Counted from the stretch's first letter, positions 8,817 through 17,606 are shown. The stretch is 64,000 nt of DNA from Salipiger abyssi (GCF_001975705.1 NZ_CP015093.1:1426001-1490000), one strand, 5' to 3'. Notes: a model not told the origin generated them from the letters alone. A program made the numbers and translations.

Positions 8817-9823
8817 CCGTCCGACACTCCCGCCTCGGCAAAGGTCGCCATGCCGTTATGACAGGCCAGCGCGCCGCGCAGCACGCCCAGCGCCAGCGCC
8901 GCGCCCGAACCCTCGCCCAGCGCCATGCCGAGATAGAGCAGCGGGCGCTTGCCCATCGCCTCGGTCATGCCCTGATGGCCGGGCTCGGCGCTGGCATGGC
9001 CGATCAGGCAGTGTTCGAGCAGCGCCGGGCGCGCGCCGTGCAGCGGCGCCACAGAGGCGGTGCAGATGAACCCGTCGAGCAAGACGGGGATGCGCGCCAG
9101 CCGCGCCGCAAGTACCGCGCCGCAGATCGCCGCCTGTTCGCGCCCGCCCAGCGCCGCAAGCTGCATCATCGGGCTGAGGCTGCCATGCCGCGCCACGCCG
9201 CGCGCCACCACCTCGGCCTTGTGCGCGATGGCCGGCGTATCCGATCCGGTGCCGCGTCCGACCCAATCCGCCGCAGCACCACCGAACACCGCATGCGCCA
9301 GCGCCGCGGCCACGGTGGAATTGCCGATGCCCATTTCGCCGAGAATCAGCACATCCGCCTCCGGGTCGACCGAGGCAGCGCCCTCCTGCATCGCAGCCAG
9401 CGTCTCTGCCTCGTCCATCGCGGGGCCTTCGGTGAAATCGCGCGTCGGGCGCTCCAGCTCCAGCGGCACCACCGAAAGCGCGGCACCCGCCAGCGCGCAA
9501 AGCTGGTTGATCGCCGCGCCGCCGGCCTGGAAATTCGCCACCATCTGCGCGGTGACCTCCTGCGGGAACGGGTTCACCCCCTGCGCGCAGACCCCGTGAT
9601 TGCCGGCAAAGACCAGCGCCTGGGCATTGGCAATCACCGGCCGTTCGCGCTGCTGCCAGCCTGCGAGGAAGACCGCCAGATCCTCCAGACGTCCGAGCGA
9701 GCCCGGCGGTTTGGTCAGTTGCAACTGACGTGCCCGCGCCGCCTCGGCGCTGGTCTCGTCAACCTCCGGCAGCACCAGATCCGCCACCGCGTCGAGCCGG
9801 TCGAGAGGGAGCCTGTCGGTCAT
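8813..9823 (-). CDS. cobT: Nicotinate-nucleotide--dimethylbenzimidazole phosphoribosyltransferase
   Basis: 336-aa enzyme that transfers phosphoribose from nicotinate mononucleotide to 5,6-dimethylbenzimidazole, giving alpha-ribazole phosphate for the lower ligand of B12. Typical family blocks are [15 protein letters not shown] near the N-terminus, VFAGNHGV, and [14 protein letters not shown] in the centre. The length matches CobT/CobU proteins. It starts 1 bp after the cobU stop and overlaps cobS by 4 bp. In the Pseudomonas naming scheme the same gene is called cobU. Confidence 0.95.
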   Translation of the reverse strand: MTDRLPLDRLDAVADLVLPEVDETSAEAARARQLQLTKPPGSLGRLEDLAVFLAGWQQRERPVIANAQALVFAGNHGVCAQGVNPFPQEVTAQMVANFQAGGAAINQLCALAGAALSVVPLELERPTRDFTEGPAMDEAETLAAMQEGAASVDPEADVLILGEMGIGNSTVAAALAHAVFGGAAADWVGRGTGSDTPAIAHKAEVVARGVARHGSLSPMMQLAALGGREQAAICGAVLAARLARIPVLLDGFICTASVAPLHGARPALLEHCLIGHASAEPGHQGMTEAMGKRPLLYLGMALGEGSGAALALGVLRGALACHNGMATFAEAGVSDG

Positions 9824-9824
9824 G

Positions 9825-10331
9825 TCACTTCACCTTTATCGGATGGCCCGCGACGCAGAGCCAAAGCTCGTCGCAGGCCGCGGCGATCTTTTGATTCACC
9901 AGCCCCGCCGCGTCGCGATAGGCGCGGGCCAGCGCGTTTTCGGGCACGATGCCGGCACCCACCTCATTGGTCACGAACACCACCGGCGCGCTCAACTCGG
10001 GGATCGCCGCCGCCAGCGCGTCGCTCGCCGTCTGCCAGTCGTGATCACCCAGCATCAGGTTGCTGAGCCAGAGCGTCAGGCAATCCACCAGACGCGGCGC
10101 GCCGCTGTCGCTGTTGCGCAGCGCGCCGACAAGATCGAGCGGCTCGGCCAGCGTGTGCCATTCCGGCCCGCGCCGGGCCTGATGCTGCGCGATGCGTTCG
10201 GCCATCTCGTCGTCATGCGCCTCGGCGGTCGCGATATAGACCGCCGGTTGCCCGAGGCCCAGCGTCATCCGCTCGGCCAGACGACTCTTGCCCGAGCGCA
10301 CGCCGCCGGTGATGAGGATCGACTTTCCCAT
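9825..10331 (-). CDS. cobU: Bifunctional adenosylcobinamide kinase / adenosylcobinamide-phosphate guanylyltransferase
   Basis: 168-aa enzyme (CobU/CobP) that phosphorylates adenosylcobinamide and then attaches GMP. The P-loop ITGGVRSGKSRLAE sits at the N-terminus. VFVTNEVGAGIVP and the C-terminal VNQKIAAACDELWLCVAGHP are typical. I chose the ATG at 10331 because the P-loop follows directly; an upstream in-frame start at 10394 would add 21 non-conserved residues and overlap the divergent gene. It heads the cobU-cobT-cobS unit. Confidence 0.95.
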   Translation of the reverse strand: MGKSILITGGVRSGKSRLAERMTLGLGQPAVYIATAEAHDDEMAERIAQHQARRGPEWHTLAEPLDLVGALRNSDSGAPRLVDCLTLWLSNLMLGDHDWQTASDALAAAIPELSAPVVFVTNEVGAGIVPENALARAYRDAAGLVNQKIAAACDELWLCVAGHPIKVK

Positions 10332-10374
10332 GGCGCCGTGACAAAGCAGGTTCCGCGCGATTTGGAAAGACCGG

Positions 10375-10965
10375 ATGACACCTCCCGACCGCAATGAGCT
10401 GCTGCTGATCCGCCACGCTCCCGCCGATCATGGCGGACGGCTTTGCGGGCGCCGCGATGTGGCCGCGATTTTGCCGGAGGCGGAGGCGCTGGCGCCACTG
10501 CGCGACTGGCTGGCGGAGTGCCGTGAGGTGGTCACCAGCCCCGCCCTGCGCTGCCGGCAGACCGCCGGGGCGCTGTTTCCGGACCGCGAGCTGCCCGAGG
10601 ATCCCGCGCTCTGGGAGCAGGATTTCGGCGCGCATGACGGGCTGCGCTTTGATGAAATTCCCGATCTCGGGAGACTTTCCCGCACTGATCTGGCTGATCA
10701 CCGCCCACCCGGCGGCGAGAGCTTTGCCGATATGGCCGCGCGGCTGCGCCCGGCCTTTGCGATGCTCTCCGAGCGGGCGCGGCAAGGCGGCCCGCTGGCG
10801 GTGGTCGCCCATGCCGGCACCGTGCGCGCCGCGCTGGGGCTGGTGCTGGGAGAGCTGCCGGTGGGGCTCGGCTTCGAGGTGGCGCCGCTCTCGGTGACGC
10901 GGCTGCGCTGTTTCGAGGGCGGCGTTTCGGTCGTGGCGACCAACTGGGCGGGACCGGGCGCATGA
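10375..10965 (+). CDS. Histidine phosphatase, probable CobC-type alpha-ribazole phosphatase
   Basis: 196-aa phosphoglycerate-mutase-like protein. The RHG-type motif is LLIRHAPADH (RHA variant), and the second catalytic His lies in VVAHAGTVRAALGLVL. It is coupled to cobD (4-bp ATGA overlap) and divergent from cobU, so removing the phosphate from alpha-ribazole phosphate or adenosylcobalamin phosphate is the likely role. Family membership is firm. The cobalamin role rests on context, because many histidine phosphatases have other substrates. Confidence 0.85.
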   Translation: MTPPDRNELLLIRHAPADHGGRLCGRRDVAAILPEAEALAPLRDWLAECREVVTSPALRCRQTAGALFPDRELPEDPALWEQDFGAHDGLRFDEIPDLGRLSRTDLADHRPPGGESFADMAARLRPAFAMLSERARQGGPLAVVAHAGTVRAALGLVLGELPVGLGFEVAPLSVTRLRCFEGGVSVVATNWAGPGA

Positions 10966-11897
10966 GCTTTGCCGGCATGATGGCGCTTGCCTTCCTCATC
11001 GACGGCCTGCTGGGCTGGCCCGCCTGGCTCTTTGCCCGGATCGGTCATCCCGTGGTCTGGCTCGGGCGGCTGATCTCGGCGCTTGAGACGCGGCTCAACG
11101 GCGGCGCAACGCCGCGCCGCCGGGCGCTGGGGGCGCTGACGGTGCTGATCGTGCTCGCGGCGGCGGTGCTGCCGGCGCTGGCGCTGCACCTCCTGCTTCC
11201 GGACGGCTGGCCGGGGCTGTTGCTGGGCGCGGTGCTCGCCTGGCCGCTGATCGCGGTGCGCTCGATGCACGATCATGTGGCGGCGGTCGCAAAGCCGCTG
11301 GCGGCGGGCGATCTGGCCGGCGCGCGGCAGGCGGTCTCGATGATCGTGGGGCGCGATCCGCAGCGGCTCGACACCGGCGGCGTCGCCCGCGCGGCGCTGG
11401 AGAGCCTCGCCGAGAACAGTTCCGACGGGATTGTCGCGCCGGTGTTCTGGGGGGTGCTGCTCGGCCTGCCGGGGATCGCGGCCTACAAGGCGATCAATAC
11501 GATGGATTCGATGATCGGCCACCGCAACGCGCGCTACGAAGATTTCGGCAAGGCGGCGGCGCGGCTCGACGATCTGGTCAACCTGATCCCGGCAAGGCTG
11601 ACCGGGCTGCTGTTCGCGCTGGCCTCCGGCCGGCCGCGCCCGGCGCTGCGTGTGATGGCGCGGGACGCGCGCCACCACCGCTCACCCAATGCCGGCTGGC
11701 CCGAGGCGGCGCTGGCCGGCGCGCTGCGCGTGCGGCTGTCCGGCCCGCGTGTCTATGGTGACACCATCGCCGATGAGCCCTGGGTCAATGAGCCCGCCCC
11801 CGATGCCGAGGCTGCGGCGCTGACGCGCGGGCTGCGGCTCTACCGGCGGACCATGGCGCTCTGCGCCGGGCTGCTGCTGGCGCTCGCCCTGCTCTGA
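10962..11897 (+). CDS. cobD: Adenosylcobinamide-phosphate synthase CobD/CbiB
   Basis: 311-aa membrane protein of the CbiB/CobD family, which attaches the aminopropanol arm to adenosylcobyric acid. Characteristic blocks are GHPVVWLGRLISALE near the N-terminus, RSMHDHV, and the diagnostic ESLAENSSDGIVAPVFW followed by YKAINTMDSMIGHRN. Hydrophobic segments are spread along the length. The ATG overlaps the stop of the cobC-like gene. Together with cobU, cobT and cobS this covers the late B12 steps; the corrin ring genes are not in the window. Confidence 0.94.
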   Translation: MSFAGMMALAFLIDGLLGWPAWLFARIGHPVVWLGRLISALETRLNGGATPRRRALGALTVLIVLAAAVLPALALHLLLPDGWPGLLLGAVLAWPLIAVRSMHDHVAAVAKPLAAGDLAGARQAVSMIVGRDPQRLDTGGVARAALESLAENSSDGIVAPVFWGVLLGLPGIAAYKAINTMDSMIGHRNARYEDFGKAAARLDDLVNLIPARLTGLLFALASGRPRPALRVMARDARHHRSPNAGWPEAALAGALRVRLSGPRVYGDTIADEPWVNEPAPDAEAAALTRGLRLYRRTMALCAGLLLALALL

Positions 11898-11904
11898 GCC
11901 CGGC

Positions 11905-12621
11905 TCAGATCGCCAAGCGGTCGGCCAGCCTGTCCTGCACCAGCCCCGTCAGCCGAGCGATATCGGCCTTGACCGGACGGCCACCGGCGCGCGCCTCCGC
12001 GAGATCTTCGGCGGCGGCCTGCAACAGGTGATCGCCGGCACTGTGAGCCACGCCGCTCAGAAAGCGGGTCACGTAATCGAGCATCCGCCCGTCGCCATCG
12101 TCGCTCAGCACATCGGCCGCATGCGCCATGTCGTCGCGATAGGCCAGCGGGTCGGGGCGGATCGGATCGTCAGCGACCATGCGCAGCCCCTTGGGCTGCC
12201 GCTCCTCCGGAAGATGCGCGATGATCTCGTTCTGGAACAGCGCCACGCTCTCGACCGGCTTGGCGAGGAACCCGTCCGCCCCGGCGGCAAAAGCCACATC
12301 CTCGGCGAAACTGTCGCCGCTGGTGCCGAGCACGACCGAGACCCGCGGCAGCGCCTTGACCAGTTCGGAAATCAGCTCGGCCCCCGAGCCGTCGGGCAGG
12401 CCGAGATCGACGATGGCCACCGTCGGGCGATAGACCATCAGGTGCCGGCGCGCCGATTGCAGGCAATCCGCCCGGCGGATCCGCGCACCGCTGCGCAGAC
12501 ACAGAAGACGCATGGCATCGCAGGCAAAGCGGCTGTCCTCGACCACCAGCACGGTCATGCCCAGCAAGGGGCGTGTGGCGGTCGGGCGCGGCTGCGGGGA
12601 AAGTCCATCCGAGTCGGTCAT
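11905..12621 (-). CDS. Single-domain response regulator with C-terminal extension
   Basis: 238-aa protein. Residues ~20-140 form a CheY-like receiver: the acidic pair is in VLVVEDSRF, the phospho-acceptor Asp in VAIVDLGLPDGSG, the Ser/Thr in VLGTSGDSF and the Lys in GFLAKPVE. The C-terminal ~100 residues are not a recognisable DNA-binding or enzymatic output domain. They are mostly helical with many acidic residues, so they may act through protein contacts. No histidine kinase lies nearby, making it an orphan. A strong SD (AGGAGG) precedes the ATG. It ends 7 bp from the convergent cobD gene. Confidence 0.85.
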   Translation of the reverse strand: MTDSDGLSPQPRPTATRPLLGMTVLVVEDSRFACDAMRLLCLRSGARIRRADCLQSARRHLMVYRPTVAIVDLGLPDGSGAELISELVKALPRVSVVLGTSGDSFAEDVAFAAGADGFLAKPVESVALFQNEIIAHLPEERQPKGLRMVADDPIRPDPLAYRDDMAHAADVLSDDGDGRMLDYVTRFLSGVAHSAGDHLLQAAAEDLAEARAGGRPVKADIARLTGLVQDRLADRLAI

Positions 12622-12750
12622 CTTGTCCTCCTTAGGGCTGTCCCCGCATCCTTGCCCGTTGTCCCTAACGAGCGGTTAACGCTCGCAGCATCTTGCGAAG
12701 CGCCGCCCCCGCGGGCGATAAGCGGGGGAACCTATGCAAGGGAGAGAGTA

Positions 12751-13155
12751 ATGATCGGCCGCCTGAACCATGTCGCCATCGCCGTGCCCGACCTCGACGC
12801 CGCCGCCGCCCAGTACCGCAACACGCTGGGCGCCAAGGTCGGCGCGCCGCAGGACGAGCCCGACCACGGCGTGACCGTGATCTTCATCGAGCTGCCCAAC
12901 ACCAAGATCGAGCTGCTCTATCCGCTGGGCGAGAACTCTCCGATTCAGGGCTTTCTCGACAAGAACCCCTCGGGCGGCATCCACCATGTGTGCTACGAGG
13001 TCGACGACATCCTCGCCGCGCGCGACCATCTGAAAGAATCCGGCGCACGGGTGCTGGGCAATGGCGAACCCAAGATCGGCGCCCATGGCAAGCCGGTGCT
13101 GTTCCTGCATCCGAAGGATTTCCAGGGCACGCTGGTGGAACTGGAACAGGTCTGA
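12751..13155 (+). CDS. mce: Methylmalonyl-CoA epimerase
   Basis: 134-aa vicinal-oxygen-chelate protein. LNHVAIAVPDLDAA holds the first metal His, and GGIHHVCYEVDDI and LVELEQV the later ligands (His, Glu). It interconverts the (R) and (S) forms of methylmalonyl-CoA in propionyl-CoA breakdown, upstream of the B12-dependent mutase. The ATG at 12751 follows a GGGAGAGAG ribosome binding site. An in-frame reading from further upstream would add non-conserved sequence and is rejected. DUF1467 follows, an arrangement common in Rhodobacterales. Confidence 0.93.
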   Translation: MIGRLNHVAIAVPDLDAAAAQYRNTLGAKVGAPQDEPDHGVTVIFIELPNTKIELLYPLGENSPIQGFLDKNPSGGIHHVCYEVDDILAARDHLKESGARVLGNGEPKIGAHGKPVLFLHPKDFQGTLVELEQV

Positions 13156-13185
13156 GCCGGTCTCGGGCCGCAAGGGAGGCAAACC

Positions 13186-13473
13186 ATGGGGATCACATCC
13201 GCACTCGTGCTCTTTGCCGTGATCTGGTTCATGACCTTTCTGGTCGTGATCCCGTTCCGGCTGGAGACCCAGGGCGACCGGGGCGATGTCGTCGAGGGCA
13301 CCCACGCCAGCAGCCCGGAGGTGCATAACCTCAAGCGCAAGGCATGGATCACCACCGGGATTTCTCTGGTGCTCTGGGCGATCATCGCCGGGATCATCCT
13401 TTCCGGCGTGATCTCGGTGCGCGACATCGACGGCTGGATGTTCAACCGGATGGGGCCGCCGTCGGGGCAGTGA
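13186..13473 (+). CDS. DUF1467 family small membrane protein
   Basis: 95-aa protein with two hydrophobic segments: SALVLFAVIWFMTFLVVIPF at the N-terminus and ITTGISLVLWAIIAGIIL near residue 60. The linker has the motif VIPFRLETQGDRGDVVEGTHASSP, typical of DUF1467 proteins in alphaproteobacteria. Function is unknown. It lies 30 bp after mce with a good SD (GGGAGG) and is probably cotranscribed with it. Confidence 0.85.
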   Translation: MGITSALVLFAVIWFMTFLVVIPFRLETQGDRGDVVEGTHASSPEVHNLKRKAWITTGISLVLWAIIAGIILSGVISVRDIDGWMFNRMGPPSGQ

Positions 13474-13489
13474 GGCGCGGTTCGGGTGA

Positions 13490-13557
13490 CGGTGGGCATA
13501 TTGCCCACCCTACGATAGGTCGCGGGATCACCTGTAGGGTGGGCAATCGGCCCACCG
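13490..13557. repeat. Interrupted inverted repeat (REP-like element)
   Basis: The arms CGGTGGGCATATTGCCCACC...(13490-13514) and its near-complement (13533-13557) match at 22 of 25 positions and are separated by 18 bp. Each arm itself contains a smaller palindrome of the GGTGGGC/GCCCACC type, so a cruciform or branched RNA hairpin is possible. It sits between convergent DUF1467 and cysZ-like genes, a typical position for intergenic REP elements. No T run follows either arm. Confidence 0.75.
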
Positions 13558-13577
13558 CTCCACATCCATACTCCGTC

Positions 13578-14278
13578 TCAGGCCGGAACGCGCCGCGCTT
13601 CGAGCCTGTGGAAGAGATGGGTGAAGGTCGCCGCCCCGAGGATCGGCACCAGCAGGTTGACCAGCGGCACGGTGAGCGGCACCGCCATCAGCACCCCCGC
13701 TGCCCAAATCGTCACGAAATGGCGCTTGCGCAGCTGCGCGGCGCCTTCGCGCCCGACCCGGCGCATCGCCGCGAGGGTGAAATATTCCCGCCCGAGCAGG
13801 AAGCCGTTCAGCCCCAGAAAATGAACGGCGCGAAGGGCGCCAGGAAAATATAGAGGATCAGCGCCAGGATGTTGGCGAGGATCAGCACCCCGAGAAAGCT
13901 CAGCGAATCCCGGAAGTTGTCGGCAAGCGACGGCTCCGAGGCAGCGCCGAGCCCGGGATAGTGCCGGTCTTCCACCGCCTGCGCCACATCGTCGAGAAAG
14001 ATGCCGGTGATCGCCGAGGCCACCGGCACCATCAGGAACACCGACAACAGCAGCATCAGCGGGATCGCGCCCCAGCTGATCGCATCGTCGACCCAGGTGA
14101 CCGAGCCGATCCAGGGCAGCGTCACGCTGTCGCCGAGAAACCAGCCGACGACAGTGACGAAGACGAAATAGACCGCGACAAAGATCGCCACGGTGATGCC
14201 CAGCCCCTTCAGCAGCACCGCCTGAAAACGGCGGTCGCCGAGCTGGCCGATCGCCGCGAGGAAGGAGGCCGGGATCAT
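13578..14278 (-). pseudogene. EI24/CysZ-like membrane protein, interrupted by a -1 frameshift
   Basis: Two overlapping reading frames encode consecutive parts of one EI24-domain (CysZ-like) membrane protein. The first starts at 14278 (ATGA overlap with the nitroreductase stop) and runs through hydrophobic segments to LAPFAPFIFWG, then meets TGA. The second frame continues with LNGFLLGREYFTLAAMRR, the most conserved block of the family, through a final membrane segment to the stop at 13578. Restoring one base in the four-C run at 13812-13815 (G run on the coding strand) rejoins both into ~233 aa ending LNGFLLGREYF... as expected. It is either a genuine recent pseudogene or a sequencing error. 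CysZ-type proteins are linked to sulfate uptake; the substrate here is unknown. Confidence 0.82.
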
Positions 14279-14853
14279 TCCGACACCCATTCGGTGATCG
14301 CCTCGATATCCGGGCGCGGCCGGTCGGGCGGTGTGAGGGTTTCGGTGCCGATATGCATAAAGCCCGCGATGCGCTCATGCGGCGCCAGCCCCAGCTCGCC
14401 CTCGACCAGCGCACGGTCTTCGGCCACCCAGCCGGTCAGCCAGTTCGCGCCCCAGCCGCTGGCCAGCGCGGCGTTGAGCAGCGCCAGACAGACAGCGCCG
14501 GCGGAATAGGTCTGTTCGATCGCGGGCACCTTGGGGCTCTCCTTGGGCGATTCCACCACCACCACGCAGAGCGGGCTCTCGGCGAACTGACGCCGGCCCT
14601 TTTCGGCCACCTCGGGCGCCGAGCCCAGCACCTCGGCGCGGGCAACGGCGGCGTTGGCCAGCCGGTCCAGCGCCGCACGTTCCAGCACGATGAAGCGCCA
14701 GGGCTCCAGCTTGCCGTGATCGGGGCTGCGGGCGGCGGCGGTCAGCAGCGGCATGAGCGCCGCGCGATCCGGCGCCGGGCCGGTCAGCGTCTTGGACGGG
14801 CGCGAGCGCCGGGACAGCAGAAACGCCATCGCGTCTGGGTTGGGGGTGGGCAT
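14275..14853 (-). CDS. Nitroreductase family protein
   Basis: 192-aa FMN-dependent oxidoreductase of the nitroreductase/YdjA type. The N-terminal RRSRPSKTLTGPAP and AARSPDHGKLEPWRFIVL blocks bind FMN. EQTYSAGAVCLALLNAALASGWGANWLTG is the central helix region. Length and motifs fit the small YdjA subgroup. The stop overlaps the start of the broken cysZ-like gene (ATGA), so both were one transcript. The physiological substrate is unknown. Confidence 0.88.
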   Translation of the reverse strand: MPTPNPDAMAFLLSRRSRPSKTLTGPAPDRAALMPLLTAAARSPDHGKLEPWRFIVLERAALDRLANAAVARAEVLGSAPEVAEKGRRQFAESPLCVVVVESPKESPKVPAIEQTYSAGAVCLALLNAALASGWGANWLTGWVAEDRALVEGELGLAPHERIAGFMHIGTETLTPPDRPRPDIEAITEWVSE

Positions 14854-15037
14854 GGGCGTCTCCTTGGATCGTCTGCCCCTATGTCAGGCTTTGTGCCACG
14901 GGTTTCAACCGGCTGGTGCGATTGCCGGCGTCAGGAGGGTTTTACAGGCCGCAAGACGCAGGGTTTCGCCGGCGTGGGGAGCCTTGTCAGACGCGGTTCA
15001 CCGGATTACGCATCCTGCATCCATTTCGGAATTCTTT

Positions 15038-15478
15038 ATGCGCACCGTCCATACAGATTTTTTCTATGCGGTTTCGCCGGAACGTCTTTGGACTCTGGCG
15101 ACAAGCTATGACGCGTTGAGCCGCGTCATGGCCGGGCTGGTCGAATTCGACGGGCTCCCCGAGGGCCGGACCCGCACCGGCCAGAAGATCCATGTGGAGA
15201 TTTCGCTCTTCGGAAAACTGCCGAAACAGCCATACGATATGGACGTTCTGGAATGCGACGACAGCCGCATGATCCTGCGCTCGAGCGAGCAGGGCGCCGG
15301 TGTGAAAAGCTGGAAACATACGATGGTGGTGACCCCTGCGCCCGGAGGAAGCCGCCTGTGCGATACCATCGAGATCGACGCCGGCCTGCTAACGCCGGCC
15401 TTCGCGCTCTGGGCGAAATATCTCTACGGCGCGCGCCACAAACCGCGCCAGAGGCTCCTGGAGGAAGGGAGCTATTAG
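15038..15478 (+). CDS. SRPBCC-fold hypothetical protein
   Basis: 146-aa protein whose pattern fits a START/SRPBCC ligand-binding fold. It opens with the beta strand MRTVHTDFFYAVSPERLWTLATSYD, continues with alternating strands (KIHVEISLFGKLPKQPYDMDVL, SWKHTMVVTPAPGGSRLCDTIEID) and ends in a long C-terminal helix. I chose the ATG at 15038 because upstream in-frame sequence is non-conserved and overlaps the divergent nitroreductase. Function is unknown; family members bind hydrophobic ligands or act in polyketide and stress pathways. Confidence 0.7.
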   Translation: MRTVHTDFFYAVSPERLWTLATSYDALSRVMAGLVEFDGLPEGRTRTGQKIHVEISLFGKLPKQPYDMDVLECDDSRMILRSSEQGAGVKSWKHTMVVTPAPGGSRLCDTIEIDAGLLTPAFALWAKYLYGARHKPRQRLLEEGSY

Positions 15479-15598
15479 ACCCTTCAGCGCCGGAGCAAAC
15501 CGAGCTATCGCGGTTAACCCGATAGGATCGCCAGGCCCCCGATGCTTGACCTCCCAGCCGCGTCCGATACCGCCGCCCTCACCACAGGAAAGACCCCC

Positions 15599-15856
15599 AT
15601 GGCCAAGGCCGAACTCGCCCATCTCGCCACGCCCGGCGCCACGCTGGAGCTGCGCGTCACCCCCAAGGCCTCGCGCAACGAGATCCGTGAGGAGGCCGGT
15701 ACGCTGCGGGTCTATGTCACCACGGCGCCCGAGGACGGCAAGGCGAATGCCGCCGTGCAGAAACTGCTGGCCAAGGCGCTGGGAGTGCCGAAATCGCGGC
15801 TAACCCTGATCCGTGGCGCCACCGCGCGCGACAAGGTCTTTCGGGTCGAGCCCTGA
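15599..15856 (+). CDS. DUF167 (YggU-like) family protein
   Basis: 85-aa protein with the DUF167 signature: LELRVTPKASRNEI, then VYVTTAPEDGKANAAVQKLLAKALGVPKSRLTLIRG near the end. Function is unknown. The ATG at 15599 has an AGGAAA ribosome binding site 8 bp upstream. A longer start at 15542 would add 19 residues of low conservation and is less likely. Confidence 0.88.
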   Translation: MAKAELAHLATPGATLELRVTPKASRNEIREEAGTLRVYVTTAPEDGKANAAVQKLLAKALGVPKSRLTLIRGATARDKVFRVEP

Positions 15857-15873
15857 GCCCTGAGCCCTGAGCC

Positions 15874-16104
15874 CTACTCGTCGCGGATATAGACGCCCTC
15901 GGGCAAAGAGATCGCGGCGGCGAGATCGCGCATCTGGGTCATGGACAGGGTGATCTTGTTCACCCGGTCGGTGCGCGGATCGTATTGCTCGACGGTGACG
16001 CAATCCTCGAAGGTGGAGACGATCACATCCTCCTGGAGATGCGTGCTGCCCTCGTCGACAAGCGTGACGACCGTGGCGTCGAATTCGTGCTCGATGCTGA
16101 ACAT
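15874..16104 (-). CDS. Conserved small acidic hypothetical protein
   Basis: 76-aa protein (MFSIEHEFDATVVTLVDEGS...), rich in Asp and Glu, with a predicted beta-rich N-terminal half and one helix (LSMTQMRDLAAAI). No membrane segment or cysteine is present. It lies convergent with the DUF167 gene and divergent from the M48 protease gene. The coding character is good for its length, but I do not recognise a characterised family. Confidence 0.65.
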   Translation of the reverse strand: MFSIEHEFDATVVTLVDEGSTHLQEDVIVSTFEDCVTVEQYDPRTDRVNKITLSMTQMRDLAAAISLPEGVYIRDE

Positions 16105-16248
16105 GGAGCTAGCCTAGCCCAGCGCCCGGGCGCTGCCTATCCCGAAAACGCACAGACCCCGCCCTGTGACAGTCCGGCTCTGGCGCCGCGCCTGCGAGGC
16201 GCCTATGGTGAGAACGATTTTCCTCCCGACCGGATGCCAGACCCAGTG

Positions 16249-16953
16249 ATGCGCCGCCTTCTGCCCTGCCTTCTCTTCCTGCTCGCCGCCTGCGAGGTGG
16301 CACCGGTGAGTTCCGTTCCGCCGGACAGCCCCGCCCGGCAGGAGGCTGCGCGCGCCACGCGGCAGTTCGTCGAGGTCGCCAGCACCATCGAGCCGGTGGC
16401 TGAGGCCGAGTGCCGGCGCCTGACGCGCGGTCTCAACTGCGATTACCTGATCGTTATCGACGACCGGCTCGATCAGGAGCCAAACGCCTTCCAGACGCTC
16501 GACCGTCATGGCCGGCCCATCGTCGCCTTCAACCTCGCGCTGATCGCCTCGGTGGAGAATGCCGACGAGCTGGCCTTTGTCATGGGCCACGAATCCGCCC
16601 ATCATATTCTCGGCCATCTCGCCCGGGTCGAGGAGGACGCGGCGATGGGCGCGCTGATCTTTTCCGGCATCGCGGCGATGTCGGGCGCCAATGCCGACGA
16701 GGTCCGCTCGGCGGAGGAATATGGCGCCAGCATCGGCGCGCGCACCTTCTCCAAGGAATACGAACTCGAGGCCGACGAGCTGGGCACGATCATCACGATT
16801 CAGGCCGGCTACGACCCGGTGAAAGGGGCTGCCTATTTCATGCGGATCCCCGATCCGGGCGACCGCTTCCTCGGCACCCACCCGCCCAACGCGGCGCGAA
16901 TCGCCATCGTCCGGCGCACCGCCGCCGCCTATCGCTCCGGCAGCGGCACTTGA
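16249..16953 (+). CDS. M48-family zinc metalloprotease, lipoprotein
   Basis: 234-aa protein. The N-terminus MRRLLPCLLFLLAAC ends in a lipobox (LAAC), so the mature protein should be a periplasmic lipoprotein. The zinc-binding HExxH motif is in MGHESAHHILGH, and the third ligand Glu in EYELEADELGTIITIQAGYDP, as in BepA/LoiP-type M48 proteases. These act in outer-membrane protein quality control. An alternative start at 16234 adds five residues. Longer upstream readings are excluded because they would bury the signal peptide. Confidence 0.9.
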   Translation: MRRLLPCLLFLLAACEVAPVSSVPPDSPARQEAARATRQFVEVASTIEPVAEAECRRLTRGLNCDYLIVIDDRLDQEPNAFQTLDRHGRPIVAFNLALIASVENADELAFVMGHESAHHILGHLARVEEDAAMGALIFSGIAAMSGANADEVRSAEEYGASIGARTFSKEYELEADELGTIITIQAGYDPVKGAAYFMRIPDPGDRFLGTHPPNAARIAIVRRTAAAYRSGSGT

Positions 16954-17033
16954 CGTTGCGTTGACTTGCATCAAGGCGGATTTGCCCGCCCCTGCTAGGC
17001 TTCCCTCAGTCTGACAAGGAAACCGGCGGAGGG

Positions 17034-17297
17034 ATGAAGATGCCAGGACGTACCGATTTCAAGAGACACGCCACGCTGGTCGATCATATGGCCAACACGC
17101 TGGGGCTCGACCTCGAAGAGCAGATGCTGCGCGGCAAGCTGACCTTCTCGCAGCTCGACGACGCGGTTCTCAGCTGCACCGGCTGTACCCAGCCCTGCGC
17201 CTGCGAGACATGGCTGGCGACGCGCGCGGAGACCGCGGAGGCGCCGCCGTTCTATTGCCGCAACACGCAGCTCTTCGACGAGCTGCGCAAGACCTGA
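17034..17297 (+). CDS. DUF6455-like cysteine-rich protein, copy 1
   Basis: 87-aa protein, first of three tandem paralogues. The N-terminal helices (VDHMANTLGLDLEEQMLRGKL) are followed by CTGCTQPCACETWLATR and a later FYCRN, giving five cysteines. The CxxC...CxCxxWL pattern is shared by all three and suggests a small metal or Fe-S site (inference). The assignment to DUF6455 is from memory of the motif. An SD (GGAGG) precedes the ATG. Function is unknown. Confidence 0.75.
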   Translation: MKMPGRTDFKRHATLVDHMANTLGLDLEEQMLRGKLTFSQLDDAVLSCTGCTQPCACETWLATRAETAEAPPFYCRNTQLFDELRKT

Positions 17298-17303
17298 CAC
17301 CCG

Positions 17304-17606
17304 ATGGCGGAGGAGAAACCGATGTTCGACGCACGGCCCAATCAGCCGCTCGGAGACGAGACCGATCACTACTGGCTTGTCCAGCGCATGGCGCAGGCCA
17401 ATGGCACCGATCTGGTGGCCGCCGCCGATGCCGGCGTCCTGACACAGCACGACTGGGCCGGGATGGTGCAGCGCTGCCGCGGCTGCCAATGGGCCGCCGG
17501 CTGCCAGCGCTGGCTGGACCAGCCCGAGACCGCGCTGCGCGACACGCCCGAAAGCTGCGTGAACCGCGCCCATTTCGCGGCGCTACAGGCGAGACTGCAA
17601 GAGTAA
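17304..17606 (+). CDS. DUF6455-like cysteine-rich protein, copy 2
   Basis: 100-aa paralogue of its neighbours. The core YWLVQRMAQANGTDLVAAADAGVL is followed by CRGCQWAAGCQRWLDQP and a distal SCVNRAHF. Only four cysteines are present: the CAC of copy 1 is replaced by AGC. A start at 17304 places it 6 bp after copy 1, and an internal ATG at 17322 (MFDARPN) preceded by GGAGGAG is an attractive alternative start. Confidence 0.75.
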   Translation: MAEEKPMFDARPNQPLGDETDHYWLVQRMAQANGTDLVAAADAGVLTQHDWAGMVQRCRGCQWAAGCQRWLDQPETALRDTPESCVNRAHFAALQARLQE

